Below, in pieces: positions 34,214 to 45,654 of a stretch of DNA of 64,000 nucleotides. The notes beneath the pieces were generated by a model, which was not told the DNA's origin, ran no database searches, and worked only from the letters and a program-made list of their open reading frames with translations. The first letter of the stretch is position 1. Each line of letters opens with the position of its first letter. Position numbers and translations under genes: made by a program. Origin of the DNA: Siphonodentalium dalli (taxonomy: Eukaryota; Mollusca; Scaphopoda; Gadilida; Siphonodentaliidae); assembly GCA_032622095.1 (NCBI GenBank), contig CP136061.1, forward strand, positions 14,215,287 through 14,279,286, written 5' to 3'.

Positions 34214-34234
34214 TATGACCATTATATTCTATGA

Positions 34235-34550
34235 CCATTATATTATTATTATTATTATTATTATTATATACATTTAAAAACGCATTATACAATAAAGTTT
34301 CAATGCGCTTTACAACAAAGCGCGACAAAAATAACATTGAAATGTAAAATTTAAAAAGCATAGTAATAAGGTAAAGGAAGTTAAGATGATGACTAAGAAC
34401 TAGATTTAAACTTAACGATTAACTTGCGGGAAACATTGTCTAAAAAGTAAAGTTTTGAGATCGGTTTTGAAATCCTTCAATGTAGAACATCGTCGAACAG
34501 TTTGTGGCAGACCGTTCCATACCTGCGTAGCCAATTCCTGAAAACATTTT
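34235..34550 (-). mobile_element. 5'-truncated CR1/L2-like LINE with 21-bp target duplication
   Basis: Minus-strand insertion. It begins (34540) inside the RT C-terminal tail, passes the stop at 34412-34414, a short 3' UTR with AAAGCGCATTGAAAC, and ends in an (ATT/AAT)n tract at 34241-34265. A 21-bp sequence starting TATGACCATTATATTC stands at 34214-34234 and 34551-34571 without a mismatch. 5' truncation, microsatellite tail and long duplication are the hallmarks of target-primed LINE insertion. The perfect duplication suggests it is young. Confidence 0.88.
34412..34540 (-). pseudogene. LINE RT C-terminal tail (42 residues)
   Basis: Reads QELATQVWNGLPQTVRRCST then LKDFKTDLKTLLFRQCFPQV, NR and stop. 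The pattern VWNxLPxxIRxxxSLxxFKxxLKxxLF is the very C-terminus of CR1/L2/Jockey-type proteins. It is uninterrupted within the retained piece. Confidence 0.88.
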
Positions 34551-34798
34551 TATGACCATTATATTCTATGAGCGTTATATGTCACAGAAAGACGCATTGA
34601 GTCCTCAAAAACACAACTTCGAACACGAGGTTCGGTTCCGAACAATATTTCGACATTTATATTCATTGAAATTCCGGAATCGGAAACGGAATAACGCATG
34701 ACTTCCTGAAATGGTATATTACGTTATTAACATGAAACAATTATAAAAAGCTTTCACTTTGTTGTTTTAGTTGTCAGTATTATGTAATACCATATATT

Positions 34799-35198
34799 TT
34801 AACCCTTTACCCAACAGAACGACCCTGTGCCAATGCATTCTCTTATATATGCGAGTCGACCATAGGTCGCCTCGCATATATAAGAGGATGCATTGGCTTA
34901 ACACATTAAAAATTATAAAATTGTTAAAGAATGTAAGAAAAAATGGTAAAAAGTGTTAAAAAAAGATTTTTTTTAGGCCAATGCATTCTCTTATATATGC
35001 GAGGCGACCTATGGTCGACTCGCATATATAAGAGAATGCATTGGCACATGGCATAACTGTAACTATCACAATGTGGTCAAGGAGCCGGTTCCAATGATAT
35101 CCATATTTGTATGGTTCTATTGAGACAGACCGAAGATATTTTAGGCTGTTGAAGCTTTATTTGGCCGGTTTTGGCCGGTTTGTTGGGTAAAGGGTTAA
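34799..35198 (+). mobile_element. TTAA MITE, family 1, copy 2
   Basis: Perfect 18-bp ends TTAACCCTTTACCCAACA / TGTTGGGTAAAGGGTTAA (the TTAA included). Palindromes at 34830-34896 and 34978-35044. Right of the second palindrome is the conserved CATAACTGTAACTATCACAA and GAGCCGGTTCCAATGATATC block. Opposite orientation to the copies at 30129 and 56032. Confidence 0.92.
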
Positions 35199-35530
35199 CC
35201 ATGGACTACATGTGCAAATGGTACGCGACCGCTGATTTAAAAATTCGAACCGGCACAAACGAACAGATGTCAAATTTATCTAAAAATACAAAAAAACCAC
35301 AATACGTATTTCCTGTGTTATATCGAGGAATTTGGTCGGAAATCTTCCGCGAAGGTATGTTTTGAGGAACATCTTACCAAATAATATATACATAATTTTG
35401 GGGTTCGAACAAGAAATGTCTGTTAAACATGGACATTATCTGAATCATTACTATTGACAGTTATCAAATCATATCATATTTATATCGTTGCGCGCACATC
35501 ACCGATGTTCAAGGTGCATATTAACCCTCC

Positions 35531-35565
35531 ATATATGCAAAGCTCATATAGAGCTTTGCATATAT
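35531..35565. repeat. Short perfect palindrome
   Basis: ATATATGCAAAGCTC and its exact complement around ATATA: 15-bp arms with a 5-nt loop. It is followed at 35607-35665 by a degenerate, tip-deleted version of the MITE palindrome (GCATTCGCTTATGTATGCGA, TATATAAGAGAATGC). Confidence 0.8.
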
Positions 35566-35959
35566 AAAATACGACATTGGCCTAACAATATTTACCTTGT
35601 TCTCGTAAGCCATGCATTCGCTTATGTATGCGAATCGTATATATAAGAGAATGCACTGGCCTTAGTATATTTAATTCTGCACCAGCGCAGCCCCCATCAC
35701 GATCATCATGAACGGATTAAATCAAATACAATACGTGCACATGTTAATTTACAGTTCAAGCATGCATCAATTATAATGTTAAACGTCAGAGAATTCCAAA
35801 GAATCGGCCTAGCTTTGGAAAACAATATGTCACGAGACTAATATTAATCTTTGGGTATCCTGAGAGCATTATGTCCTCTTATAGCGGAGAGGCAATTCAT
35901 GATCGAATTGCCTTATTTAGACCACGTATGCCCCATCCCTACCGTTACGGGGCAAAACG

Positions 35960-36282
35960 CAAACTCCAGGCAGAGTTATCTCCCATCGCTCCGCTGAGAT
36001 ATCACTGCCATAAGGACATTTGGTAAGGATTTCTTACGCGTTCTTAGTTCTTATGTTTTAGGATTAATATTGTTTATGTCTTGCTCAGTCTATAATGTTC
36101 TTATCAATACCGAAAAAATTACTATTATTGCTAACTGTTGGTGGTCAAAATAAGATAATAGGTGACTAAATATAGTTCCGACGATATGTAAAAATAGATG
36201 TATCGGTCCGCAAAGTACCACCATTGTGGCAGTGCTATATCGCAGTGCTAACGTGGATGGCGCTGTATGGAGTTTGGGCCAA
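35960..36282 (+). repeat. Dispersed ~320-bp repeat, copy 1 (partner 42266-42590)
   Basis: Shared blocks include AGAGTTATCTCCCATCGCTC, TAGTTCTTATGTTTTAGGAT and GTGACTAAATATAGTTCCGA, ending near TGTATGGAGTTTGG. About 85-90 percent similar by eye, same orientation. No ORF is conserved between them. Confidence 0.85.
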
Positions 36283-36685
36283 ACGATACCGATACGACAC
36301 AATTAACCCATCATGCTGCGCGAGTGCCTCCAACCAATTTAATAGTTGACAATTTCTTTACTAACTGGATTTTCACATTCAGTTATAAACAGTATACACT
36401 ATACGAGTAATACAAATAATACTATTAATTGGAGGGAAATGTTCAGATGTTCAACAAACGACCTATGTAACTTATCATGTGAACATTTCATAAGGAATAA
36501 CTACACGTCAATGAGTAGCTAGTACATACAGGGTTAACTGAATTAATTAAACTATCAAATCACAAACTATCTTCGAAAATCTAGCCTCGCCCATAATAGT
36601 CTGGAGTCAGTGCAGATGAGCAATGAAACTCAACTAATGCGTTGCATCCACACGCACAGTTACGTGGGGCGTGAAGTTATTATGC

Positions 36686-37832
36686 AACAGCGTGTCACGT
36701 GATTGTGAAATTTAACTGGTTGGCTGATTGTTTATTTTTACGACATTTACAATCTTATGATAATGGTGAATCTAATATGTGACCCGCCATATCAAATCCA
36801 GTCGCAAGTCGGTATTTTTTTACCCTGTGCCAATGCATTCTCTTATATATGCGAGTCGACCATAGGTCGCCTCGCATATATAAGAGAATGCATTGGCCTA
36901 ACAATTTTTTACAATTTTAATAATTTTTTCTTGTATTCTTTAACAATTTTATAATTTCACCGATACAGAGCCCCAGACAAACATGAGCAGACGAAACTCT
37001 TATATATGCTTCTATATATGTGTGGGGCTCCCTGCAGGGTAACAGCGTGTCACGTGATTGTGAAATTTAACTGATTGGCTGATTGTTTATTTTTACGACA
37101 TTTACAATCTTATGATAATGGTGAATCTAATATGTGACCCGCCATATCAAATCCAGTCGCAAGTCGGGATTTTTTTTACCCTGTGCCAATGCATTCTCTT
37201 ATATATGCGAGTCGACCATAGGTCGCCTCGCATATATAAGAGAATGCATTGGCCTAACAATTTTTTACAATTTTAATAATGTTTTCTTGTATTCTTTAAC
37301 AATTTTATAATTTCACCCATACAGAGCCCCAGACAAACATGAGCAGACGAAACTCTTATATATGCTTCTATATATGTGTGGGGCTCCCTGCAGGGTAACA
37401 GCGTGTCACGTGATTGTGAAATTTAACTGATTGGCTGATTGTTTATTTTTACGACATTTACAATCTTATGATAATGGTGAATCTAATATGTGACCCGCCA
37501 TATCAAATCCAGTCGCAAGTCGGGATTTTGTTTACCCTGTGCCAATGCATTCTCTTATATATGCGAGTCGACCATAGGTCGCCTCGCATATATAAGAGAA
37601 TGCATTGGCCTAACAATTTTAATAATTTTTTCTTGTATTCTTTAACAATTTTATAATTTCACCCATACGAGCCCCAGACAAACATGAGCAGACGAAACTC
37701 TTCTATATGCTTCTATATATGTGTGGGGCTCCCTGCAGGGTAACAGCGTGTCACGTGATTGTGAAATTTAACTGCTTTGCTGATTGTTTATTTTTACGAC
37801 ATTTACAATCTTATGATAATAGTGATAATGAT
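36686..37832 (+). repeat. Tandem triplication, ~355-bp unit carrying MITE family 2
   Basis: AACAGCGTGTCACGTGATTG starts units at 36686, 37041, 37397 and a partial fourth at 37742 (periods 355, 356, 345). Each full unit contains one MITE of family 2 (36820-37042, 37176-37398, 37532-37743) with ends TTACCCTG/CAGGGTAA and a 67-bp palindrome (36830, 37186, 37542). Units differ by few substitutions, so the amplification is recent and postdates the MITE insertion. Confidence 0.95.
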
Positions 37833-38168
37833 TTGTTTATTGACCCCCACACAGGAGAAATGGTGCAATTATACACACGATGGAATGCACGTACACAGTG
37901 TAGACAAACCACTTATGGGATGTGCCTATCTATGTTGATCTATAATTATTCATTGGCTGGTTGCGATTTCTATGGCTGTGTCACAAATAGACAAATATAT
38001 ATATATTTAAATTCACTCAAGTCCTAATATTATAACATGCATAGATGAGACATAATTAATGCACACTTTTGAGTACAACAGAACGTTGCGCGTGCATGAC
38101 ATTGTTAGTAAAAGGGGGTTGGAGGCTAAATCAACAAATGCATATAGTAATATCATGGGGTACGGTGG

Positions 38169-38519
38169 GTGGAAAATGTGAAGCGATCACTATATATGGC
38201 GGTATTAATGGCTCCAGTAATGGAGTACGGCGCAGCCATAATCGCAGCAGCCTCCAACACCTCCATCGACAACCTGCAGAAAGTCCAAAACGAAGCCCTC
38301 CGCATCGCCCTTCATCAGCCATTCTTCACACCAAACCAAGCCCTCCACGACGCAGCAGATATACATACAATGAAACAACGACTAACCGATCTCAGAAACC
38401 AGACCCTCGCCAGAATAGACAACAGCCCACTCATCCAAGAACTGCATCTGCGAAACCAGCTGCTCACCACCAAAACAGACCAAGTCCATCCTAGAAATCG
38501 ACAAAACAGACCCATATAA
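38169..38519 (+). pseudogene. LINE reverse transcriptase C-terminal fragment
   Basis: 116-codon ORF: LYMAVLMAPVMEYGAAIIAA, IDNLQKVQNEALRIALHQPF, FTPNQALHDAADIHTMKQRL, TDLRNQTLARIDNSPLIQEL. The order LYxAxxxPVxEYG, LQxVQNxALRxA, LHxxAxIxTxxxRLxxL is typical of the part after the RT palm in Jockey/I-group non-LTR elements. Nothing upstream reads as RT, so the copy is 5'-truncated at about 38165. It differs from the LINE at 9960-13337. The first Met is not a genuine start. Confidence 0.82.
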
Positions 38520-38884
38520 GATCCCAATGAAACCGTCAACCAAGCCAACCAACAGTCCAATCGCCAGCCAGCCAATAACCTCATCAACCCAACGCAAAGA
38601 CAGCCTTCAACCACTCCAGCACCTCACCAGCCACACCTCCAACCAAACGTCCATGACACACACCAGCCAGTACCCCATCCAGCCATCAACCAACGCACCA
38701 TCCTTATAGCCAACTAACCAACATCCACACCAACCAGACATCCAGCCTAAGCCCAAGCCTCACATCAGCCATATCCCAAGCCAACCCACAAACCTCATCC
38801 CCAGCCAACCCACAAACCTCATCCCCAGCCAACCCACAAACCTCCTCCCCAGCCAACCCACAAACCTCATCCCCAGCCAGAGCT
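38520..38884 (+). repeat. C/A-rich, G-poor tail with 24-bp repeats
   Basis: Directly after the LINE fragment the plus strand is rich in CCAGCC, CCAACC and ACCTC and almost free of G. From about 38770 to 38878 the 24-bp unit CAACCCACAAACCTC + (A/C)TCCCCAGC repeats four to five times. Probably the 3' UTR of the same retroelement. Confidence 0.75.
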
Positions 38885-39410
38885 TTGACAACAGCCATTC
38901 CAAACAACACAATACAAGAAAGGGTGAAGGGAATAGCACAATGCGTTCCGACCATCCTACCCGGCCTGCGGCCGGAAACCACCCAATCATCATCATGGTT
39001 GGGTTTAGGTGTGGATTTCAACCATGTAGTGGCACGTGAACTGGTGTTTGTCTCAATAGCAGGTGGTCATGAGACATGGTATATCATTGTGATATATATA
39101 CCGGTAAGCCCCAGAGGATTCCACCATACCTTGGACTTCGCGCAGGTGGTTTGCGATATTGGCTATGGTGTTTCTTTTGGGGTATGTGGCCGGACTGGTT
39201 CTATTGCATGTATATACTAATATAAATACGAAAGTCGCTATATTATGTTTTGTGAACTTTGAGAGTATCTGAGTATACATCGCTGTTCATATTATTGTCA
39301 TTTTGCAAGAAAAGTGTTCGTTTCGTCCCACCAAAGGTGAACATATGTCGTATGATGTTTTATATCGTATATTTGGTTTATGCCGCAGCGGGAGATGTGC
39401 GCTCACGTTG
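38885..39410. other. Unassigned non-coding stretch
   Basis: A 111-codon plus-strand ORF (38885-39220) has ordinary composition but no recognisable family or flanking signal. No RNA gene seen. Confidence 0.35.
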
Positions 39411-39417
39411 TACTCAA

Positions 39418-39534
39418 CAACCGCGACATCAGAGCCATCAAACCGCGACATCAGAGCCATCAAACCGCGACATCAGAGCCATCAAACCGCGACATCAGAG
39501 CCATCAAACCGCGACATCAGAGCCATCAAAGCAC
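39418..39534. repeat. 22-bp minisatellite, about five units
   Basis: CCGCGACATCAGAGCCATCA + AA repeated five times without change. Confidence 0.95.
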
Positions 39535-39654
39535 AATTAACTGACTATCGTAAGACACGGGATGTCTTCGATATGCGTGCGACAGCCTTTCTCGTGGATT
39601 AAAAACAATTATGTCTATAAACGTGTTCTATAATGATGAATTGTAATCGTATAT

Positions 39655-40385
39655 GAAATGCCACATCCTGTTGAAGCGTAAGTGTATCTGTCATGACACA
39701 TCCTGCTGAAGTGTAAGCGCATGTGTGTGTAATAGCATTTACACATCTTGATGAAGTGTATAAGTGTATATGTACTGACAATTCCTGATGATGTGTATAT
39801 GTATTGACACATCCCGGGGAAGTGTAAATGTATATGTATTGGCACATCCTGGTGAAGCGTAAATGTATATGACACGACACATCCTGCTGCTGAAGTGTAA
39901 GTGTATAAAATGACATTTACAAATCTTGATGAAGTGTATAAGTATATATGTAAAAACACATCCTGATGAAGTGTATATGACATGACACATACTGGTGAAG
40001 TGTAAGTGTATATGGAATGAGACATCCTGATGAAGCGTAAGTGTATGCGACATGACATATCCTGCTGAAGTGTAAGTGTGTATGTAATGACATTTACCCA
40101 TCTTGATGAAATGTGTAAGTGTATATGAAATGACACATCCTGGTGAAGTGTACATGTAAGTGTGTATGCAATGACAATTACACACCTCGATGAAGTGTAT
40201 AAGTGTATAGGTAATATCACATCCTGGTGAACTGTATATGCATTGACACATCCCGGTGAAGTGTGAATGTATATGCACTGACACATACTGGTAAAGTGTA
40301 AATGTGTATGTAATGACATTTACACATCTTGACGAAGTGTATAAGTGTATATGTAATATCACATCCAGGTGAAGTGTAAGTTATG
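39655..40385. repeat. ~39-bp degenerate tandem array, about 19 units
   Basis: Consensus GACACATCCTGGTGAAGTG + TAAGTGTATATGTAAT, with a second subtype CATTTACACATCTTGATGAA + GTGTATAAGTGTATATG. The two alternate irregularly, giving long low-complexity minus-strand ORFs. Confidence 0.9.
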
Positions 40386-41640
40386 ACACAAGAAATGCAT
40401 CAAACGAACAGGGACGAGGCGTTAATCTTTTCATTATACAACGGAGTATCTCAGTAAGTTAGTCAAATATAAGCTGGAATGGTAAACTCTTCGTTTATAT
40501 ATATTTCTAGAGCATATAAGCAGACGACAGAGAGAAGCCCCTCATAACATTTCAGTCACAGTAATGCTCTTTTTCTTAGTTGTTTCTTTTGTAATATAGT
40601 TCACATGAAGAGTGAAGTGGTCAACCAACCTCCCAGAGGTTACACTCAAACACGTTTCGCCGCTCTTATCAGTGTGTTGCTAAATGTTTTAAACGATACT
40701 TATTTCTTCCGAAAGCATTTGACATAAGTTTTGTACTTCACAAAACATAAAGAAACATAATGTACACAGGACAGCATAGGGAAGTAGAGGATCTGATATC
40801 AAGCGTTGTCTGTTAATAGTCACACATCTTCTCAAATGTAGGACAGGGTTAATTAAATTTAAATATGTTGTCATCAGTGTTGATTAAACTACGGTTCCAC
40901 TGGGGTGAAATACAATATAGTCACTTAAAATATGGTTCAATGAGGACTAATTATAATATCCCCCTCCCCCATAAGGATACATTAAAACATGGTCACAGAA
41001 AGGGGGTGGGGGTAATTTCTGAACTTTCTTCAATTCATATAGCATTCTGACATATCTTCGTTATACATGAATAAAATGATGTTTATAATTAGGCCACATT
41101 GTATGTTAAACAACCATTGTGAAGGGTTAGGGTTGAAACTTTGATTAATAACATCTATGTCCATGGCTCCGATACATTCCGCAAACAAAGAATGAAAAGT
41201 CAATATTTATAAACTGAACGAGGGAATAACGTGGGAATTAATTAATAATTACCATCCCAATTCATTTGGAATATAACATGCCGATATTTGTCGCGTATAA
41301 ATACATGGAAAAGTTCACTAAACGATATTAAATAACATGTTAAACACATATAAACAAAAACCTAGTACGATTCATGTTCGAATTAAATTTATTATACAAT
41401 CGTCAAATACCGTGCAGTATAATAGTAAATAGCGTTTCGATTTATGTCACGTAAGAATAAACGAAAGATGTCCACATAACAATGCAACAAAGCAGTTTAA
41501 AGGACAATAGAAACACACAACGCGCAGCGCGCTAATGGTTAATTTTAACTCGCGAATTCCCGTTAGAATTAATCGCCTCGCACTTCTTTGCATGCAAAAA
41601 ACAAGCCATGGGTCAATCAAGCATTCCTCGAGAGACGCCC
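40386..41640. other. AT-rich non-coding DNA, nothing recognised
   Basis: No gene, RNA gene or strong repeat seen in this 1.25 kb. Confidence 0.5.
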
Positions 41641-41649
41641 GCTGCATGA

Positions 41650-41965
41650 AATAATAAGAAAGCGACAATAAACGAAATTGAAATTCCCAACTACACATTT
41701 TAGCGGACTCGTTCTCGGGGTCGCACAACAACTTTTAATGCGTCCCAAAAAATCCCAATTTCTATAAATAAAACCCCCAGCGCCCATTGATACCAAGAAA
41801 CCGTAGATTGGTATACATCCCGAGGCGAAACAACTACACCTTTTACCGGACTCGGCGCGCACTACAACTTCCAATGCGTCACCCCCCCCCCAAATCATAT
41901 AAATAAAAACCCAAGCGCCAATAGGATACCAAGAAGCTGTACATTATTATACACCCGGATGGCGA
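41650..41965 (+). repeat. Partial R1-family copies in tandem
   Basis: GACAATAAACGAAATTGAAA, CCCAACTACAC(A/C)TTTTA and CCGGACTCG-like blocks, followed by ATAAATAAAACCCCCAGCGC, occur twice, the second lacking the first part (41830-41965). A C10 run lies at about 41881. Confidence 0.75.
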
Positions 41966-42265
41966 AACAAAACCAAGTAATGGCACAATAATATTCTAAC
42001 TTTTGGCGTTCTTCGCAGACTACAGACTTAGGCTGTCCACTAGCCATATTTAGAACGACACAGCGGCATTGGATGGTATCGCACGCGTTAAAGATATCGT
42101 GCGGCGAACAATAGAGTGATATAGAGTTAACTCCATTGGAGATGATCTCAGCTCAAATCAATCTCTGCCAGCATTCTCTCATACCGATAACACCTCTGTT
42201 CCATTATCGATTAATTTTCCATCAAATTAGTATAATACTAGAACCGAGTTAATGTGCATAACCAA

Positions 42266-42590
42266 ACTCCAGCCAGAGTTATCTCCCATCGCTCCGCTGG
42301 GATACCATAATATAAGGACATTTGGTAAAGATTTCTTACGTGTTCCTAGTTCTTATGTTTTAGGATTAAAATTCTCTATGTCTGGCTCAGTTCATATTGT
42401 TATTATCAAAACCGAAAGAATTACCATTATTGCAAACTTTTGGTGGTCAAAATAAGAAAGTAGGTGACTAAATATAGTTCCGACGATATGTAAAAATAGA
42501 TTTAACGGTCCGCAAAGTGCCATCCTTGTGGCAGTGATATATCGTAGTGATAACGTAGACGGCGATGTATGGAGTTTGGTGCATAACATT
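42266..42590 (+). repeat. Dispersed ~320-bp repeat, copy 2 (partner 35960-36282)
   Basis: See the partner at 35960. It stands 145 bp before the 57-bp array. Confidence 0.85.
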
Positions 42591-42734
42591 AAACTGCGAT
42601 GCAGCAGCGCAGTTGTCTCCATGAAATGTGTCATTCACACGCGAAAGAAATTTGAAAAATAATACTATATGCTATAAGTAGACAAAATAGTCCCACGCAA
42701 TATGGCATTTTTTTGGGGAAACATCATTTATGGA

Positions 42735-44096
42735 AATGTTTGAACACGGTTATTGTATTATGTGATGAGTCTGTGTTGTCGGTGACATTGACAGGTTTGA
42801 ACACGGTTATGGTATTATATGATGAGTCTGTGTTGTCGGCGACATGGACAGGTTTGAACACGGTTATGGTATTACATGATGAGTCTGTGTTGTCGGCGAC
42901 ATTGACAGGTTTGAACACGATTATGGTATTATATGATGAGTCTGTATTGTCGGCGACATGGACAGGTTTGAACACGATTATGGTATTATATGATGAATCT
43001 GTATTGTCGGCGACATGGACAGGTTTGAACACGATTATGGTATTATATGATGAGTCTGTATTGTCGGCGACATGGACAGGTTTGAACACGATTATGGTAT
43101 TATATGATGAATCTGTATTGTCGGCGACATGGACAGGTTTGAACACGGTTATGGTATTATATGATGAGTCTGTGCTGTCGGCGACATGGACAGGTTTGAA
43201 CACGATTATGGTATTATGTGATGAGTCTGTGTTGTCGGCGACATGGCCAGGTTTGAACACGATTATGGTATTATATGATGAGTCTGTGTTGTCGGCGACA
43301 TGGACAGGTTTGAACACGGTTATGGTAATATGTGATGAGTCTGTGCTGTCGGCCACATGGACAGGTTTCAACACGGTTATGGAATTATGTGATGAGTCTG
43401 TGCTGTCGGCGACATGGACAGGTTTCAACACGGTTATGGAATTATGTGATGAGTCTGTGTTGTCGGCGACATGGACAGGTTTCAACACGGTTATGGTAAT
43501 ATGTGATGAGTCTGTGTTGTCGGCGACATGGACAGGTTTCAACACGGTTATGGTAATATGTGATGAGTCTGTGCTGTCGGCCACATGGACAGGTTTCAAC
43601 ACGGTTATGGAATTATGTGATGAGTCTGTGCTGTCGGCGACATGGACAGGTTTCAACACGGTTATGGAATTATGTGATGAGTCTGTGTTGTCGGCGACAT
43701 GGACAGGTTTCAACACGGTTATGGTAATATGTGATGAGTCTGTGTTGTCGGCGACATGGACAGGTTTCAACACGGTTATGGTAATATGTGATGAGTCTGT
43801 GCTGTCGGCGACATGGACAGGTTTCAACACGGTTATGGAATTATGTGATGAGTCTGTGCTGTCGGCGACATGGACAGGTTTCAACACGGTTATGGAATTA
43901 TGTGATGAGTCTGTGTTGTCGGCGACATGGACAGGTTTCAACACGGTTATGGTATTATTTGATGAGTCTGTGTTGTCGGCGACATGGACAGGTTTGAACA
44001 CGATTATGGTATTATGTGATGAGTCTGTGTTGTCGTCGACATGGCCAGGTTTGAACACGATTGTGGTATTATGAGATGAGTCTGTGTTGTCGGCGA
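42735..44096. repeat. 57-bp minisatellite, ~24 units, with four-unit higher order
   Basis: Unit GGTTTGAACACGGTTATGGT + ATTATGTGATGAGTCTGTG + TTGTCGGCGACATGGACA. Between 43317 and 43930 the units cycle with period four (two GGAATTATG units, then two GGTAATATG units); the rare CTGTCGGCCAC variant recurs exactly 228 bp apart (43351, 43579). The long ORFs on both strands (19-residue repeats) follow from 57 being a multiple of three. Confidence 0.97.
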
Positions 44097-44182
44097 CAAA
44101 AGTATTATTGAACATGTATTTTCTCCAATTTACAAGAATCGTGTACATTCTTGTAATGGGACCGCATGGATAACCGAGAGAT

Positions 44183-44611
44183 AATGTGAGAAAGGCTCTA
44201 TGCAACGTCTTTTTATACTGAACAAATTTCCACGTGTTCGCTTCATCGCATTCGCAAACATACCAATTAAAGGCCCTATCGAATAATGTTGTTGGTATGC
44301 TAAAACGAACGACGTGTGCAGACGTATGCGGCTTTAATTGCGTTTTTCACCCTATAATCTCTACCTCGCCGTAGATGTCCACCCATGAAGTACCCATGTT
44401 AGACACAGTAGATGTCCACCCATGAAGTACCCCTGTTATACACAGTAGATGTCCACCCATGAAGTACCCCTGTTAGACACATTTGGACCCCTCTACATAG
44501 CTGGTCCCCAATGTCGATAGGGCCTTTAATTGGTATATTGCGAATGCGATGAAGCGAACTCGTGACAATTTGTTCAGTATACAAGACGTTGCATAGAGCC
44601 TTTCTCACATT
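44183..44611. mobile_element. Inverted-repeat element, ~98-bp arms
   Basis: 44183-44281 (AATGTGAGAAAGGCTC ... GGCCCTATCG) and 44515-44611 (CGATAGGGCC ... TCTCACATT) are inverted copies with few differences. The 233-bp spacer holds three units of a 37-bp repeat (GTAGATGTCCACCCATGAAG, 44370-44480). A third, diverged arm piece follows at 44630-44672. No clear target duplication, so mobility is inferred from the structure only. Confidence 0.65.
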
Positions 44612-44679
44612 GGATAGACTATAACACTGTATGCGACTTTAACTGGTATATTGCGAGTGTGATGAAGCGAATGCGAATA

Positions 44680-45595
44680 AGAACTTAACAGTCTAATAGT
44701 CAGACACGCGACAATTAAATAACACTGGATTGAAATCCAAACCCGCCCACGACAGCTCTAAAGCACATGTGTCACCGCACTCTTGTTGAAATAATGATTC
44801 GTCTGACGAAGTAACTCAATAAAAGACATCTAGATTCGATATTGATTGTAGTGATCGATAGCGATCGATCGGCTGCGTGACCTGTGTTAGTTTTCCTGTC
44901 GGGCCTCGTGAAAGTCTGTCTGATTCTGGCCCGTACAGAATACGACTAACGTAAGGAATGCATGAAGGAAACACCGGCAATGTGTTTCGAGTTAACCGTT
45001 TCTTTACTAAAGGATCACCGACGAGTAGTTATCTCATATGATAGGATAGGATGTGATAATGTATTTCCAATATACACATAACATACATACATAGCATAGC
45101 AAGAACAAGATAAACAATCACAAATGTACGTGGTATATTGAGTCCAATATAGACTGTCTTCCTGCCACCCCTGTTTAATGAGTGTAATACATATTATATG
45201 GCTACATGATAAGCCGTGTACGGACCAGGTATATATATAGATGGGCATTGTGTTGGCTTCAACAGTGTGTAATAAGGGTAACTACTCGACGAAGGTATCC
45301 TGCAATAAACAGGACTCATGCTTGTACTTATATTATCTGTAGTCTGCTTATTTTTCCTAAACACACTTCGATACGAATAATAGACCAGTCCAATGTATGC
45401 ATTTATAACTAAATGGGAGAATCCATTTAGTACAAAGTGTTCATTATAGTATCAGCAGATCAATTTGACATCTAATCATGTTAGAATTGCAGAAGTCAAA
45501 CTGTCCGATGACACATTTACTGTAACATATCACGAAGAGTTTACACAAATATAGCCAACATTCGTATACAATTTAGTACATTAAGACATGCAGCT
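44680..45595. other. Non-coding DNA, nothing recognised
   Basis: Short ORFs only. No RNA gene or strong repeat seen. Confidence 0.5.
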
Positions 45596-45654
45596 ATAAC
45601 AACTTCTATACGTGACTTGTACCAGGTTATATAAAACACAGGTAGTTTACACCA

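Noticed and set aside
36757-37656. Repeated short ORFs reading CQCILLYMR or ANAFSYICEST
   Set aside because: They are translations of the 67-bp MITE palindrome in its two orientations.
38885-39220. 111-codon ORF as a host gene
   Set aside because: No domain, promoter, polyA signal or compositional support; length is within chance expectation.
42713-44205. Long ORFs of 453 and 493 codons on opposite strands
   Set aside because: 57-bp repeat artefact (3 x 19); opposite strands are equally open.
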